Assembly (NCBI GenBank): GCA_905215385.1
Contig: CAJMPY010000011.1
Location: forward strand, 1-64,000
Length of the DNA stretch: 64,000 nt
Direction: 5' to 3'
DNA from: an uncultured bacterium
Lineage (GTDB): Bacteria; Actinomycetota; Coriobacteriia; Coriobacteriales; Coriobacteriaceae
Below, piece by piece: positions 1 to 7,426 of the stretch. Position 1 is the stretch's first letter. Each line of letters opens with the position of its first letter. A program made the translations under genes and the position numbers. The notes under the pieces were generated by a model. The model was not told where the DNA came from and did not search any database. It saw nothing but the letters and a program-made list of their open reading frames with translations.

Positions 1-2
1 TA

Positions 3-131
3 AACATCTCGGGCGACTCGGCTCCGCTGCAGCTTGGAAGCAAGGCAGAGGCGATCCAGGCCGATTTGGGCACCCTGCTCTCGGTGGCGCGGACGGCGAA
101 GGTATTTAAGCCTCCTTGTCAGTCGCTTTGA
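3..131 (+). CDS. C-terminal end of an unidentified protein, truncated by window edge
   Basis: An open frame enters from the left edge and stops at TGA 129-131. Almost every codon ends in G or C until the last ten, which is typical of real genes in this genome. The 42 visible residues (ending ...VFKPPCQSL) show no motif that I recognise. Its end overlaps the end of the convergent cupin gene by about 26 bp. It may be a real gene tail or a chance open frame; too little is visible to decide. Confidence 0.35.
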   Translation, partial: NISGDSAPLQLGSKAEAIQADLGTLLSVARTAKVFKPPCQSL

Positions 132-870
132 GATAATCCTCATCGTTCACAGGTTCCAACCACTCGTTGGAGGCTTCCTCGCCCGGAACCTCCAACGCGA
201 GATGTGAGAACCAGCTGTCGGGTGCGGCTCCGTGCCAGTGCTTCACCCCTGGGGCAATGTTGACCACGTCGCCAGGGTGCAGTTTCTGCGCCGGCTTACC
301 CCATTCCTGGTAAAACCCTCGACCAGCCACGCAGATGAGAATCTGTCCGCCGCCGTTTTTGGCGTGGTGCACGTGCCAGTTGTTGCGGCAGCCGGGCTCG
401 AACGTCACGTTGTAGACGCCAACCTGCTCGGTTGATAGAGGCACGAGGTAGCTTTGCCCGATAAAGTACTTCGCGAATGCGTCGTTGGGGGCACCGATGG
501 GAAAGGCCATCTCGTTTTGGTGCTCGGCTTTTGCATCAGCGGCATCGTCATCCGCCCAGACCTCCTTTGCCATGCGGAAGGCCGCCCATGCCTTGGGCCA
601 CCCCGCGTAAAACGCGGCGTGGGTAAGGATTTCCGCTATCTCCGCCCTGGTTACACCGTTATTCTTTGCGGACATCAGATGGTATTGGAACGAGGAATCC
701 GTCAGTCCCTGCGCCATCAGCGCCACCACCGTCACCACGCTGCGGTCTCGAAGGGAAAGCTCGCCCTCTCGGCTCCACACCTCGCCAAACAGCACATCGT
801 CATTGAGCTGTGCGAATTTGGGGGCAAAGTCCCCTAGGGCATCTCTGCCTGCCGTCTGTTTAATTGCCAT
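106..870 (-). CDS. carboxymuconolactone decarboxylase-like / cupin fusion protein
   Basis: The 254-aa protein has two parts. Residues about 1-105 match the carboxymuconolactone decarboxylase (AhpD-like) fold, with a VVTVVALMAQG helix, but I do not see the CxxC or Cys-His pair used by peroxidase members. Residues about 125-235 form a cupin barrel with WHVHH, a GQILICVAGRG strand and PGVKHWHG, which supply three histidines and a glutamine for a metal. Such fusions are usually annotated as small-molecule decarboxylases or quinone-related enzymes; the substrate cannot be read here. It is divergent from the MerR gene at 1023, with a dyad between them, so it is the likely target of that regulator. 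The start is ATG 870, preceded by a GGGGGAGAT ribosome site. Confidence 0.85.
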   Translation of the reverse strand: MAIKQTAGRDALGDFAPKFAQLNDDVLFGEVWSREGELSLRDRSVVTVVALMAQGLTDSSFQYHLMSAKNNGVTRAEIAEILTHAAFYAGWPKAWAAFRMAKEVWADDDAADAKAEHQNEMAFPIGAPNDAFAKYFIGQSYLVPLSTEQVGVYNVTFEPGCRNNWHVHHAKNGGGQILICVAGRGFYQEWGKPAQKLHPGDVVNIAPGVKHWHGAAPDSWFSHLALEVPGEEASNEWLEPVNDEDYLKATDKEA

Positions 871-968
871 GATCGATCTCCCCCTGTCGATGGTTTAGGT
901 GCAAATCTGTTTCCGCATTACGGAACACCCTTTGCAATCCCTGTTCTAATGACGAGAATGAAGGTAAT

Positions 969-988
969 ACCTAAACCTGACTTTAGGT
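969..988. promoter_or_regulatory. candidate MerR operator between divergent genes
   Basis: ACCTAAA (969-975) and TTTAGGT (982-988) are perfect inverted arms separated by six bases. The dyad lies between the cupin gene and the MerR gene. MerR-family regulators bind dyads of this size inside promoters. On the minus strand a TTGACC (991-986) and a TATTAC (969-964) flank it, which could form the promoter of the cupin gene. Binding by the neighbouring MerR protein is inference. Confidence 0.55.
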
Positions 989-1022
989 CAAGGAATGAAT
1001 TCGAGATTTATTCGGAGGAACC

Positions 1023-1463
1023 ATGTACACAATCGGACAGGTGTCGGAGATGTTCGGCTTGCCCGCCTCAACGCTGCGCTATTACGACAAGCAGGGATTG
1101 TTCCCGGCATTGGAGCGGACGTCCGGCATTCGGCAATTCGGCGATACGGAACTCGAGGCGCTTCGGGTCATCGAATGCCTCAAGAAAGCGGGGATGGAGA
1201 TCAAGGACATTCGGCTGTTCATGGAATGGTGTGCGGAGGGTCCATCGACATACCCCAAACGCAAGGCCATGTTCGAGGAGCGGAAGGCCCACATGGAGCT
1301 AGAGATCGCGAACATGAACCGCGCGCTGGACATGCTGAAGTACAAATGCTGGTTCTACGGGCAGCTGAATCAGGGCGAGAATGAGACTGAGCTGAGGGCC
1401 ATGATTCCCGACGGTTTGCCAGAAGATATCAAAGAGGCTTACGAAAACGCTCACACTCGATAG
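1023..1463 (+). CDS. MerR family transcriptional regulator
   Basis: The 146-aa protein has the MerR winged-helix HTH at residues 1-70 (MYTIGQVSEMFGLPASTLRYYDKQGLFP) and a coiled-coil dimerisation helix at about 80-120. It ends with a short tail containing YKCWFYGQL, usual for small MerR proteins that sit beside oxidoreductase or decarboxylase genes in Firmicutes and Coriobacteria. No metal-binding Cys cluster like that of MerR, CueR or ZntR is visible, so an organic or redox signal is more likely than a metal. A GGAGGA site at 1015-1020 supports the ATG at 1023. It is divergent from the cupin fusion gene and probably regulates it, and perhaps the nitroreductase at 1798. Confidence 0.92.
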   Translation: MYTIGQVSEMFGLPASTLRYYDKQGLFPALERTSGIRQFGDTELEALRVIECLKKAGMEIKDIRLFMEWCAEGPSTYPKRKAMFEERKAHMELEIANMNRALDMLKYKCWFYGQLNQGENETELRAMIPDGLPEDIKEAYENAHTR

Positions 1464-1717
1464 CGCCGTCCGTTGCTCAAGGAGCTTCAACGAGAAGTCA
1501 TTTTGGCTCAATCTTCATTGGAGCCAGCATATCCTCTTTGGCCATCACGGGATGCCCTCCCCCTTGATCGCACCGGTTTCAAGAAAGGCATGCAGTTACA
1601 AATAAGTGCGTACTCGCTTTTGCATGCGCCATCGCGTGAAATATAACCAGAGCCGGATACGCACGCAAGGCAACTTGGCTCTCAAAATACTCCACGTGCG
1701 AGCTGTTCGGATGACGA

Positions 1718-1795
1718 AGGGGTCACCTCGCCGTGTTCTTCGGCTATACCGGGGACATGTACGTCGCAGGCCCTCAATACTGGAAGGAAGTGTAG
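1718..1795 (+). pseudogene. C-terminal remnant of a lost gene before the nitroreductase
   Basis: The 334 bp between the MerR gene and the nitroreductase hold no complete gene. Just upstream of the nitroreductase one frame reads HLAVFFGYTGDMYVAGPQYW followed by KEV and a stop at 1793-1795. It looks like a true protein end but is cut off by a TGA at 1712-1714 and has no start. I take it as the end of a gene whose 5' part was deleted. I cannot name the family with certainty. The rest of 1464-1717 shows nothing that I recognise. Confidence 0.4.
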
Positions 1796-1797
1796 GC

Positions 1798-2379
1798 ATG
1801 AATATGCTGGAAACCATCAAGGGATGCCGCTCGGTGCGCAAGTACACAAGCGAGCAGATTGCCCGCGAAGACCTGGAGCGCATCGTTGAGGCGGGAATCT
1901 ACTCGGCCAACGCCGGCGGCGCCCAGCGAAGCGTGGTGGTGGCCCTGCATGACGCCGCCCTGGCAGAGAAGGTGGGCAAGCTGAACATAGCTCGCTTCGA
2001 CAGGGGCAATTTGATCGGCAACCGCGTCAGCTCCGAGCAGCCGAGTGTCATCGACGACCCCTCCATCAAGAACGGCTTCTATGGCGCGCCGGCTGCCGTC
2101 TGCGTGTTCTGCCAGAAGGATTTCGTCTTCAGCGTCCCCGACGCCTTTGTGGTCGCGCAGGCGATGGCGCTAGAGGCCCACAGCCTGGGAATCTCCAGCT
2201 GCATCGTCAGCCGCGGCGAGCAGACATTTGTCTCCGAAGAAGGCAGGAGCCTTCTTGCCGCGTGGGGCGTTCCCGACAATTACATTTGCCGCGCTTTCCT
2301 CGCATTGGGATACTGCGAGGGACCATACCCGCAGGCGAAGCCCCGTAGAGAGGGACGCGTAAAGATCGTCGAGGAATAG
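1798..2379 (+). CDS. nitroreductase family protein
   Basis: The 193-aa protein is a typical FMN-dependent nitroreductase. It begins with the family signature ETIKGCRSVRKYTSEQ, carries SANAGGAQRS for FMN phosphate binding at about residues 36-46, and ends with an ALGYCEGPYPQAKPRREGRV segment. These enzymes use NAD(P)H to reduce quinones, flavins or nitro compounds in the cytoplasm. The frame is open further upstream, but an AAGGAAG ribosome site at about 1784-1790 and the start of homology favour ATG 1798. It is transcribed in the same direction as the MerR gene. Confidence 0.9.
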   Translation: MNMLETIKGCRSVRKYTSEQIAREDLERIVEAGIYSANAGGAQRSVVVALHDAALAEKVGKLNIARFDRGNLIGNRVSSEQPSVIDDPSIKNGFYGAPAAVCVFCQKDFVFSVPDAFVVAQAMALEAHSLGISSCIVSRGEQTFVSEEGRSLLAAWGVPDNYICRAFLALGYCEGPYPQAKPRREGRVKIVEE

Positions 2380-2436
2380 CTGCTCGCCTGCGATTTTAAG
2401 GGGTGACGCTAAAAGAGCGTCTCAGAATGTCAAAGA

Positions 2437-2895
2437 TCAGTTCTCCAGCGGCTGCATGATCTCTAATATGATTCCATCTGGGTCACGAAGGTAGAAGGCT
2501 TTGCTTCGGCCAAAGCCATCCTGCCTAAAATCAAATTCCTGCGGAGCAGAAAAACACTCCACGCCCTGCTCCACCAGTTTTTGATAAGCCCCGTCGGCAT
2601 CCTCCGTATAGAAGCACAGTTCCGAAATAGAGGTGGTGAAAAGATCCATGGGAGTGTGGTGAATTTCATCCTTAACAAACTGGATGAGCTCCACCGGCGG
2701 CATATGCAGCCGATCCGAGCCGTTTAGATAAGCGACCCGAGCCTTGCAGTTTTCTCGCCGGAACATCGCCTCCGTCTCTTTCCCCTCCATCAGGAGCTCC
2801 CCCTGATACCGAAGGCCCAGCACATCACGATAAAACGCTACGGAACGATCCAGGTCGCTGACGGTCAACCCCACATGATTAATTTGCCCAATCAT
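2437..2895 (-). CDS. VOC family protein (glyoxalase/bleomycin resistance/dioxygenase fold)
   Basis: The 152-aa protein has the two beta-alpha-beta-beta-beta halves of the vicinal oxygen chelate fold. It begins INHVGLTVSDLDRSVAFYRDVLGL and ends FYLRDPDGIILEIMQPL. His at the start of the first half and Glu in the last strand (ILEI) are the usual metal ligands. It could be a lactoylglutathione-lyase-like enzyme, a dioxygenase or a drug-binding protein; the sequence does not decide. GAGGAGG (2906-2900 on the minus strand) precedes ATG 2895. It converges on the nitroreductase gene. Confidence 0.88.
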   Translation of the reverse strand: MIGQINHVGLTVSDLDRSVAFYRDVLGLRYQGELLMEGKETEAMFRRENCKARVAYLNGSDRLHMPPVELIQFVKDEIHHTPMDLFTTSISELCFYTEDADGAYQKLVEQGVECFSAPQEFDFRQDGFGRSKAFYLRDPDGIILEIMQPLEN

Positions 2896-3289
2896 AGGCT
2901 CCTCCTCGTTAGCAGTTATCTACTGATTTAATGAGGGCATGGAACGGGAAGGCAGGCCGATCGTTAAGATGATGTGGCCGATTCCGACAAACCCCCGATC
3001 ACGTGATCCATAAGACTACTTATGGGAAGGGGAAACGGCTGCGTAACTTCCCGAGCCGCCGTAAGCCCCAGAGTCATAATCAGTCTAATAAATTTAGTTC
3101 CATTTGAATTTGCCAAAATATAATTGATTTTCAATATGGATGCTCTTCATAAACAGCGGAAGTAGGGCAAATTCCGCCGTTCCGGCCGCGCTGACCACAC
3201 CCGGATCCCCAAACGCATACCCCTACAGGAACGCGTTCGCGCAGGGTCAGGGTCACGATCAATGCGTGCGCACCCAAATACCCGCGGGA

Positions 3290-3385
3290 TTGACAATGGG
3301 GCGTTTAGCTGCATAATAGTTAGTAGTTAGAAACCCTCGGGTTTGCGGGGCAGGATCGTGAAAGCGATTCTGCCCTATTTTTTCC
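3290..3385 (+). ncRNA. candidate small RNA with own promoter and terminator
   Basis: The 822 bp between the VOC gene and yjdF hold no protein gene. Within it, TTGACA (3290-3295) is followed after 16 bases by CATAAT (3312-3317), a good vegetative promoter. The transcript would contain the hairpin AAACCCTCGGGTTT (3331-3344). It would end at a strong hairpin with 11-bp arms (3348-3358 and 3365-3375, one G-T pair) followed by six T residues. The product would be about 60 nt with no open frame. It could be a small RNA, or a leader attenuator whose downstream gene is yjdF. No known RNA family was recognised. Confidence 0.45.
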
Positions 3386-3462
3386 TCCGTCTGCTCCAAA
3401 TCAAGTAGTTCGAAGATAGCCTGTAGGTGTCCTCGGGGGCGCCTTTTATTTTCAGGGAATCA

Positions 3463-3510
3463 GTCGCTCGTTCATGAACGCAGCCATCGGCCGCTTCATG
3501 AACGAGCGAC
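3463..3510. repeat. 18-bp inverted repeat between the small RNA and yjdF
   Basis: The arms 3463-3480 and 3493-3510 pair at 17 of 18 positions with a 12-base loop. Each arm contains the small palindrome TTCATGAA. No T-run follows, so it is not a plain terminator. It may be an operator or the end of a mobile fragment. Confidence 0.55.
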
Positions 3511-3559
3511 CGGCTTGACCTAGATCGAACCGCCTTCATCTCCGTCTAGGCGCCGGCAA

Positions 3560-3700
3560 TCAACATCGTAAATCCGTGCGTGCCACAATGCGGGCACCAG
3601 AGATGAAAACACAGTCCCCGTCGGGTAGTCGCGGGCGTGCGGGAGTCCGCATCAGTAACCTGCCTCCTTGGTTGTCCCTTCTCTGCATGGTCATCTACAT
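3560..3700 (+). promoter_or_regulatory. probable yjdF-motif (azaaromatic) riboswitch leader
   Basis: The gene at 3717 is a YjdF homologue, and such genes in Firmicutes are commonly preceded by the yjdF-motif RNA, which senses azaaromatic compounds. The 140 bases before it can fold into several hairpins, including GTGCC/GGCAC (3580-3584 with 3593-3597) and TGCGG/CCGCA (3638-3642 with 3647-3651). I call it mainly by gene context; I could not align it to a covariance model. A plain leader without ligand binding is the alternative. Confidence 0.5.
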
Positions 3701-3716
3701 AAAGGAGGAACCAACC

Positions 3717-4136
3717 ATGCAGATCAGCGTGTCGTCCACCCTGACCGTGTATCACGACGGCCAATTCTGGGTCGGGCTGGCGGAGCACGTCGAGGACGGA
3801 AGGTACGGCGCCGCCCGCATCGTCTTCGGCGCAGAACCGTCCAATGAGGAGATCCTGCGATTCGTTGTCAACAAATGGGCGAAGCTCTCGTTCTTCGGTG
3901 GCAAACCGGCTGAGGCAAGCAAGCCCGCGAAGAATCCCAAGCGGCGCGCCCGCGAGGCGGCGAAAGCCCTCAAGCAGCCGGCGATGAGCACCAAGGCGCA
4001 GCAGGCGCTCGCGAATCAGCGGGAGACGATGAAGCGGGAATCGGCCCAAGCAAGAAGCCAGCGGCGCGCGGACGAGGCGGAGGCGCGCTTCGAGCAGCGA
4101 AAGCTGAAGCGCAAGCAGAAGCATCGTGGGCATTGA
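3717..4136 (+). CDS. yjdF: YjdF family protein (DUF2992)
   Basis: The 139-aa protein starts MQISVSSTLTVYHDGQFWVG and continues with RIVFGAEPSNEEILRFVVN, the conserved core of the YjdF/DUF2992 family. The C-terminal half is very rich in Lys, Arg and Ala and probably forms a charged helix. The biochemical role is not established; the link to azaaromatic-sensing RNAs suggests a part in handling toxic aromatic heterocycles. The frame opens earlier, at 3576, but an AAAGGAGGAA site at 3701-3710 fixes the ATG at 3717. A probable riboswitch lies upstream and a hairpin at 4168-4195 lies downstream. Confidence 0.88.
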   Translation: MQISVSSTLTVYHDGQFWVGLAEHVEDGRYGAARIVFGAEPSNEEILRFVVNKWAKLSFFGGKPAEASKPAKNPKRRAREAAKALKQPAMSTKAQQALANQRETMKRESAQARSQRRADEAEARFEQRKLKRKQKHRGH

Positions 4137-4167
4137 TCGCCATGTGCAGCAAGCCTTATACAGAAGC

Positions 4168-4195
4168 GGCGTCAGTTCGGCTTGAAACTGACGCC
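4168..4195 (+). terminator. hairpin after yjdF, probable terminator
   Basis: GGCGTCAGTT (4168-4177) pairs perfectly with AACTGACGCC (4186-4195). The following bases, GTTGTCTATT, are T-rich but not a pure T-run. The position, 31 bp after yjdF, fits a terminator. Confidence 0.5.
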
Positions 4196-4348
4196 GTTGT
4201 CTATTGCGCCGTTCGTCAACGGCGCGTCCTCGTTTTCTACGAAACTGCCCAAAGATGACGGCTGCGATTGCCCTAGACAACGCTACAGATCCAAGCCATA
4301 ATTCGAGGACAACATCGAGCTACAGATCGGAATTATGAGGATTGAATC

Positions 4349-4528
4349 ATGTGGGATGAATTAGGCATAAGCGCAGGGACGGCAGTACTCATTTTGATTG
4401 CGCTGTATTTCGTTATCAAATGGGCAGTGAAGAATGGCATAAAAGAAGCCTACAGTGCCATCACTGGCAAAAAAGCCGATGAAGACATCCAAAACGAAAT
4501 AGACCTAAAAGAGCTTGGATTGGATTAA
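4349..4528 (+). CDS. small single-pass membrane protein, 59 aa
   Basis: The ATG at 4349 follows an ATGAGGA ribosome site at 4335-4341. The 59-residue product has a short N-terminus (MWDELGISAG), one hydrophobic helix at about residues 11-27 (TAVLILIALYFVIKWAV), and a charged cytoplasmic tail ending in DLKELGLD. It resembles the small membrane proteins of unknown function that are common on mobile DNA in gut Firmicutes. The codon use is AT-richer than that of the core genes, in keeping with transfer. No partner gene is obvious. Confidence 0.65.
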   Translation: MWDELGISAGTAVLILIALYFVIKWAVKNGIKEAYSAITGKKADEDIQNEIDLKELGLD

Positions 4529-4719
4529 ACAATCAATAAATCCAGCTTCGGTAGCTCTGGAACGGCCTCTTTTCGCCCTCGGGGACAATAATCGCACGTC
4601 TACTCACTTGGGATAAACCCTTACTCCCATTTCTCCGAATACCGCCCCGTGCCTTACCGTCTTCAAACACGGGAAGTAAATTGCAAAATCGCAGGTAAAA
4701 GGGAGTAAAACGGCAAAGA

Positions 4720-4751
4720 AAAAGCCTCCGTCCCAACATGGGAACGGAGGC
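4720..4751 (-). terminator. intrinsic terminator, minus strand
   Basis: GCCTCCGT (4724-4731) pairs with ACGGAGGC (4744-4751), and CCCA/TGGG continue the stem inside. Read on the minus strand the hairpin is followed by TTTTTC. No intact minus-strand gene leads into it, so it probably belonged to a gene now decayed in 4529-5105. Confidence 0.6.
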
Positions 4752-4866
4752 TCGATTACCGTATTTACTCACCAATGTCGCTGGCGGCTTTGCCGTGATT
4801 CTCGTACAAAACGAAAGTCAGCGGCACAGTGCGGCACTCAAAAGTGCAAGTCAAAGCCCCATCGGC

Positions 4867-4881
4867 TTACTCCCACTCAAT
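4867..4881 (-). repeat. guaA-end copy, candidate attachment site (leftmost)
   Basis: TTACTCCCACTCAAT matches the stop region of guaA at 18966-18980 in 13 of 15 bases and in the same orientation. On the minus strand it encodes IEWE and a stop, the conserved C-terminus of GMP synthase. Integrative elements that target the 3' end of guaA leave such direct repeats. Confidence 0.55.
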
Positions 4882-5070
4882 GACTAGGGCCCTGGTGTAA
4901 TTGGCTTGATCACCGTTCCGGGAACCGGTATCGACCTACCTGTCCGCCGAGCTCTTTCTTCAGCTCCAGCCTAGTATCTGATTCGCGCCGTTATAAGCGA
5001 AAACCGAAGAGATGCGTCTTAGCCAAGAAAAGAAGGTTAGCCTCATCTTACTGCATGATTCGTGTGTTAT

Positions 5071-5088
5071 AGTTAGATGGCTCTAACT
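5071..5088. promoter_or_regulatory. perfect dyad in the methyltransferase promoter region
   Basis: AGTTAGA (5071-5077) and TCTAACT (5082-5088) are perfect inverted arms with a four-base spacer, placed 18 bp before the ATG and just after a possible -10 (TTATAG, 5067-5072). The shape resembles boxes of DtxR/MntR-type metal regulators, but other repressors use similar dyads. The regulator is not in view. Confidence 0.5.
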
Positions 5089-5105
5089 GTTTGGGGGCGA
5101 CAGCC

Positions 5106-5735
5106 ATGCACGAACGCGAGGGTTTTTGGGACAAGAACGCCGGTCGGTATGACCGTTTCATGCGAAACGACCGGGCGGCGTATGAGAAGATGTATGGGCT
5201 GATCCGGCCGGCGGTGAAAGCAAAGACCGTGCTGGAGGTTGCCACCGGCACGGGGCTTATCGCAAAGAGCGTCGTGGATGCGGCGGCGCGCATCGAGGCT
5301 ACGGACGCCTCTGCAAAGATGATCCTTGAAGCAAAGCGGGACAATCAATCCGCAAAGCTGCACTTTTCCGTGCAGGATATGTTCCGCCTGCCCTATGCGC
5401 AGAAGTCCTTCGAAGTGGTGATCGCGTCCAACGCGCTTCACATAGTGCCGCATCCGGAAAAGGCCCTGCAAGAAATCAGGCGGGTGCTGAAGGACGACGG
5501 TGTGCTCATCGCGCCAACCTTCACCCACGCGGGGAACTCGGTTTCCGGCAAGGCAAAAGCCTTTTTCATGAGCATGGCGGGATTTCCCCTCCACAGCAGA
5601 TGGACGAGCGAGGAATACCTGCGTTTCCTGCGTCAAAACGGCTGGGCGGTGCGGAAAAGCGCGGTGCTGAAGGCCTCGTTCCCGTTGACCTATGCGGAAT
5701 GCACGAAATCGGAGGGGCCAGATGTCGTTCTTTGA
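5106..5735 (+). CDS. class I SAM-dependent methyltransferase (first of pair)
   Basis: The 209-aa protein has the Rossmann methyltransferase core: VLEVATGTGLIAKSV (motif I, about residues 41-55), an acidic IEATDASAKMI (motif II), FEVVIASNALHIV (motif IV) and LKDDGVLIAPTF after it. These UbiE-like proteins act on small molecules or lipids; the substrate is not visible. An in-frame TTG at 5091 is possible, but the GGGGGCG at 5093-5099 makes a ribosome site for ATG 5106. Its end overlaps the next methyltransferase start by 14 bp, so the two are co-translated. The dyad at 5071 probably controls both. Confidence 0.85.
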   Translation: MHEREGFWDKNAGRYDRFMRNDRAAYEKMYGLIRPAVKAKTVLEVATGTGLIAKSVVDAAARIEATDASAKMILEAKRDNQSAKLHFSVQDMFRLPYAQKSFEVVIASNALHIVPHPEKALQEIRRVLKDDGVLIAPTFTHAGNSVSGKAKAFFMSMAGFPLHSRWTSEEYLRFLRQNGWAVRKSAVLKASFPLTYAECTKSEGPDVVL

Positions 5736-6327
5736 AAACACCCGCAAGCCCGTGGGCCTCGGCGGAAAACTTATGGTTGCCATGATGAACCTGGGCCACA
5801 GCCCTGTGGCGCGGTGGGGACTTCGATTTCTACGACTTGCGCCAAATGCCAAGGTGCTGGATTGCGGCTGCGGCGGCGGGGCGAACATAAAACGGCTGCT
5901 GAAAAAATGCCCGCATGGCGTCGTCAAGGGCGTCGACTATTCGCCCGTCAGCGTGGAGAAGACTAGAAAGCTCAACCGAATTGCAATTCAGGAGGGGCGT
6001 TGCGCCGTTCTGCAAGGCAGTGTGGCGGATATGGTGTTTGAGGATAGCTACTTCGATGCCGCCACGGCCTTTGAGACCGTCTATTATTGGCCTGATTTGC
6101 CCCGATGCTTCCGTGAGGTCTGGCGGACGCTGAAGCCAGGCGGGACAATTCTCATCTGCAACGAGAGCAATGGCGATACGGACAAGGACGAGAGGTGGAC
6201 GCAGATCATCGGCGGCATGACCATCTACAAGGACATTGAATTAAAGGCGTATCTGGAGCAGGCGGGTTTTCACGAGGTGCAGATACGCAAAAAGAAAAAG
6301 TGGCTCTGCGTCACGGCGCGGAAGTAA
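5722..6327 (+). CDS. class I SAM-dependent methyltransferase (second of pair)
   Basis: The 201-aa protein shows VLDCGCGGGANIKRLL (motif I, about residues 40-55), VKGVDYSPVSVEKTR, FDAATAFETVYYWPDL and LKPGGTILICNE, all standard for the class I fold. A GGAGGGG site at 5711-5717 gives ATG 5722, inside the end of the upstream methyltransferase gene. Paired methyltransferases of this type are often found near metal uptake genes in gut Firmicutes, but no transporter is present here. It may be the surviving part of a larger operon, since the two genes downstream are both broken. Confidence 0.85.
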   Translation: MSFFENTRKPVGLGGKLMVAMMNLGHSPVARWGLRFLRLAPNAKVLDCGCGGGANIKRLLKKCPHGVVKGVDYSPVSVEKTRKLNRIAIQEGRCAVLQGSVADMVFEDSYFDAATAFETVYYWPDLPRCFREVWRTLKPGGTILICNESNGDTDKDERWTQIIGGMTIYKDIELKAYLEQAGFHEVQIRKKKKWLCVTARK

Positions 6328-6441
6328 GGGCATCAAGCACGGCCATTTTTGCATCCATCCTGCACATGAGTTAGGCATGACGGTCATAGCGGCTGTGCTG
6401 GCGGCAATTATGACAGTTTTTATTCACTGAGGAAGAAACCT

Positions 6442-7272
6442 ATGAAATGTAAAATTGAGAAAAACACCGTGCAGGAGACGCTGATCCTTCCGCTGTATTC
6501 CCGGAAGCTGTGTACGGAGCTGTACCCGAACCTTTACAGGGATGAAACAGCGGTTCGTCTGCTCGGCCAGATCGACTACGACTTTTCAGAGGCAGAAAAA
6601 AACTCCCGCAGCCTGATGCAGCGCTTTGGTGCGCTGGAGGTGGCCATGCGGCAGGGTGATCTTGCTTTCGAGGTGCAGGATTACCTGAAAGGCCACCCCA
6701 ATGCGGCGGTGGTCAATCTGGGCTGTGGGCTGGACAACACCGGCAGAACCTGCGACAACGGTAGATGCACGATCTACAATCTGGACTTCCCGGATGTGAT
6801 TGCCTTGCGGCAGCAGCTGCTGCCCGCCGGGGATCGAGAATAAAATATCCCCTGCGACCTGAAAGACACCGCATGGTTTGGCAAAATCGATGCCTCCGGC
6901 GGGGCGGTGTTCTTTGCCTCCGGAGTGTTCTTTTACTTTCTGACCCAGCAGGTCCGGGAACTGGTGCGGGGGATGGCGGACGCTTTCCCCGGCGGTGTGC
7001 TGGTCTTTGATGCTGCCAATCGGACGGCAGTAAAGATGATCGCAAAAACATGGCTTAAGACTGCAAAAATCAAGGATGTGGGGGCATATTTTGCGGTTTC
7101 GGATGCCGCCAAGGAAATCGGCACGTGGAACAGCCGTCTGCAGGTCACAAGTCGCGGCTATATGCTGGGTTACAACGATTTGAGAGACCCTTCTGTCAGC
7201 GGCTTTTTCCGGTTTCTCGCAAGGGTCGGTGACAACGGGATGAAAATGCAAATCGTGAAAATTAGATTTTAA
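6442..7272 (+). pseudogene. O-methyltransferase (leucine carboxyl methyltransferase/TcmP-like), interrupted by in-frame stop
   Basis: The frame from ATG 6442 (MKCKIEKNTVQETLILPLYS) is stopped by TAA at 6841-6843 and continues unchanged in the same frame to 7272. The parts join into one 276-codon protein of the PPM/TcmP-like methyltransferase family. Signs are VVNLGCGLDNTGRTCD (SAM motif), YNLDFPDVIALRQ, and in the second part FFASGVFFYFLTQQVRELV and a methyltransferase-like tail. One base change (for example TAA from AAA or TAC) would restore it. Either this is a true recent nonsense mutation or a sequence error; the broken hydrolase next to it favours real decay. Confidence 0.8.
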
Positions 7273-7281
7273 AAGGCAAAA

Positions 7282-7398
7282 ATGAAGCCCATTCACTTTG
7301 ACGTTGAAGAAAACGGCTTTTACGGCACATATTGGGCGTGCAAGGACACACATACAGCAGCGGACACGAATTCGATTGAAACCGTGCCCGCTATCTAA
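7282..7398 (+). pseudogene. N-terminal fragment of an acyl-CoA thioesterase/BAAT-like hydrolase
   Basis: ATG 7282 opens a frame with MKPIHFDVEENGFYGTYWAC, the start of alpha/beta hydrolases of the BAAT/acyl-CoA thioester hydrolase type that often follow such methyltransferases in gut clostridia. After about 30 residues the similarity ends and the frame stops at 7396. The break lies only 30-60 bp before the second guaA-end copy at 7427, so the gene was probably cut by the junction of two integrated elements. The family call rests on memory of the N-terminus and is not certain. Confidence 0.55.
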
Positions 7399-7426
7399 TA
7401 CTATATTATTTTATCGAACGTCTGTT

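Larger units (their letters stand above)
4529..5070. other. gene-free, decayed stretch with one guaA end copy
   Basis: No intact gene is supported here. It contains the terminator at 4720-4751 and, on the minus strand, a short run that ends in the residues RALVIEWE and a stop at 4867. That run is like the end of GuaA. Further upstream on the same strand a different frame reads LELKKELGGQVGRYRFPER. I regard this as scar DNA from repeated integration and loss. Confidence 0.5.

Noticed and set aside
3546..4280. 244-codon frame opposite yjdF
   Set aside because: Antisense of yjdF and its leader; Arg/Leu-rich without domain.
4533..4775. 80-codon frame on the minus strand
   Set aside because: It spans the terminator hairpin at 4720-4751 and has no ribosome site or similarity.
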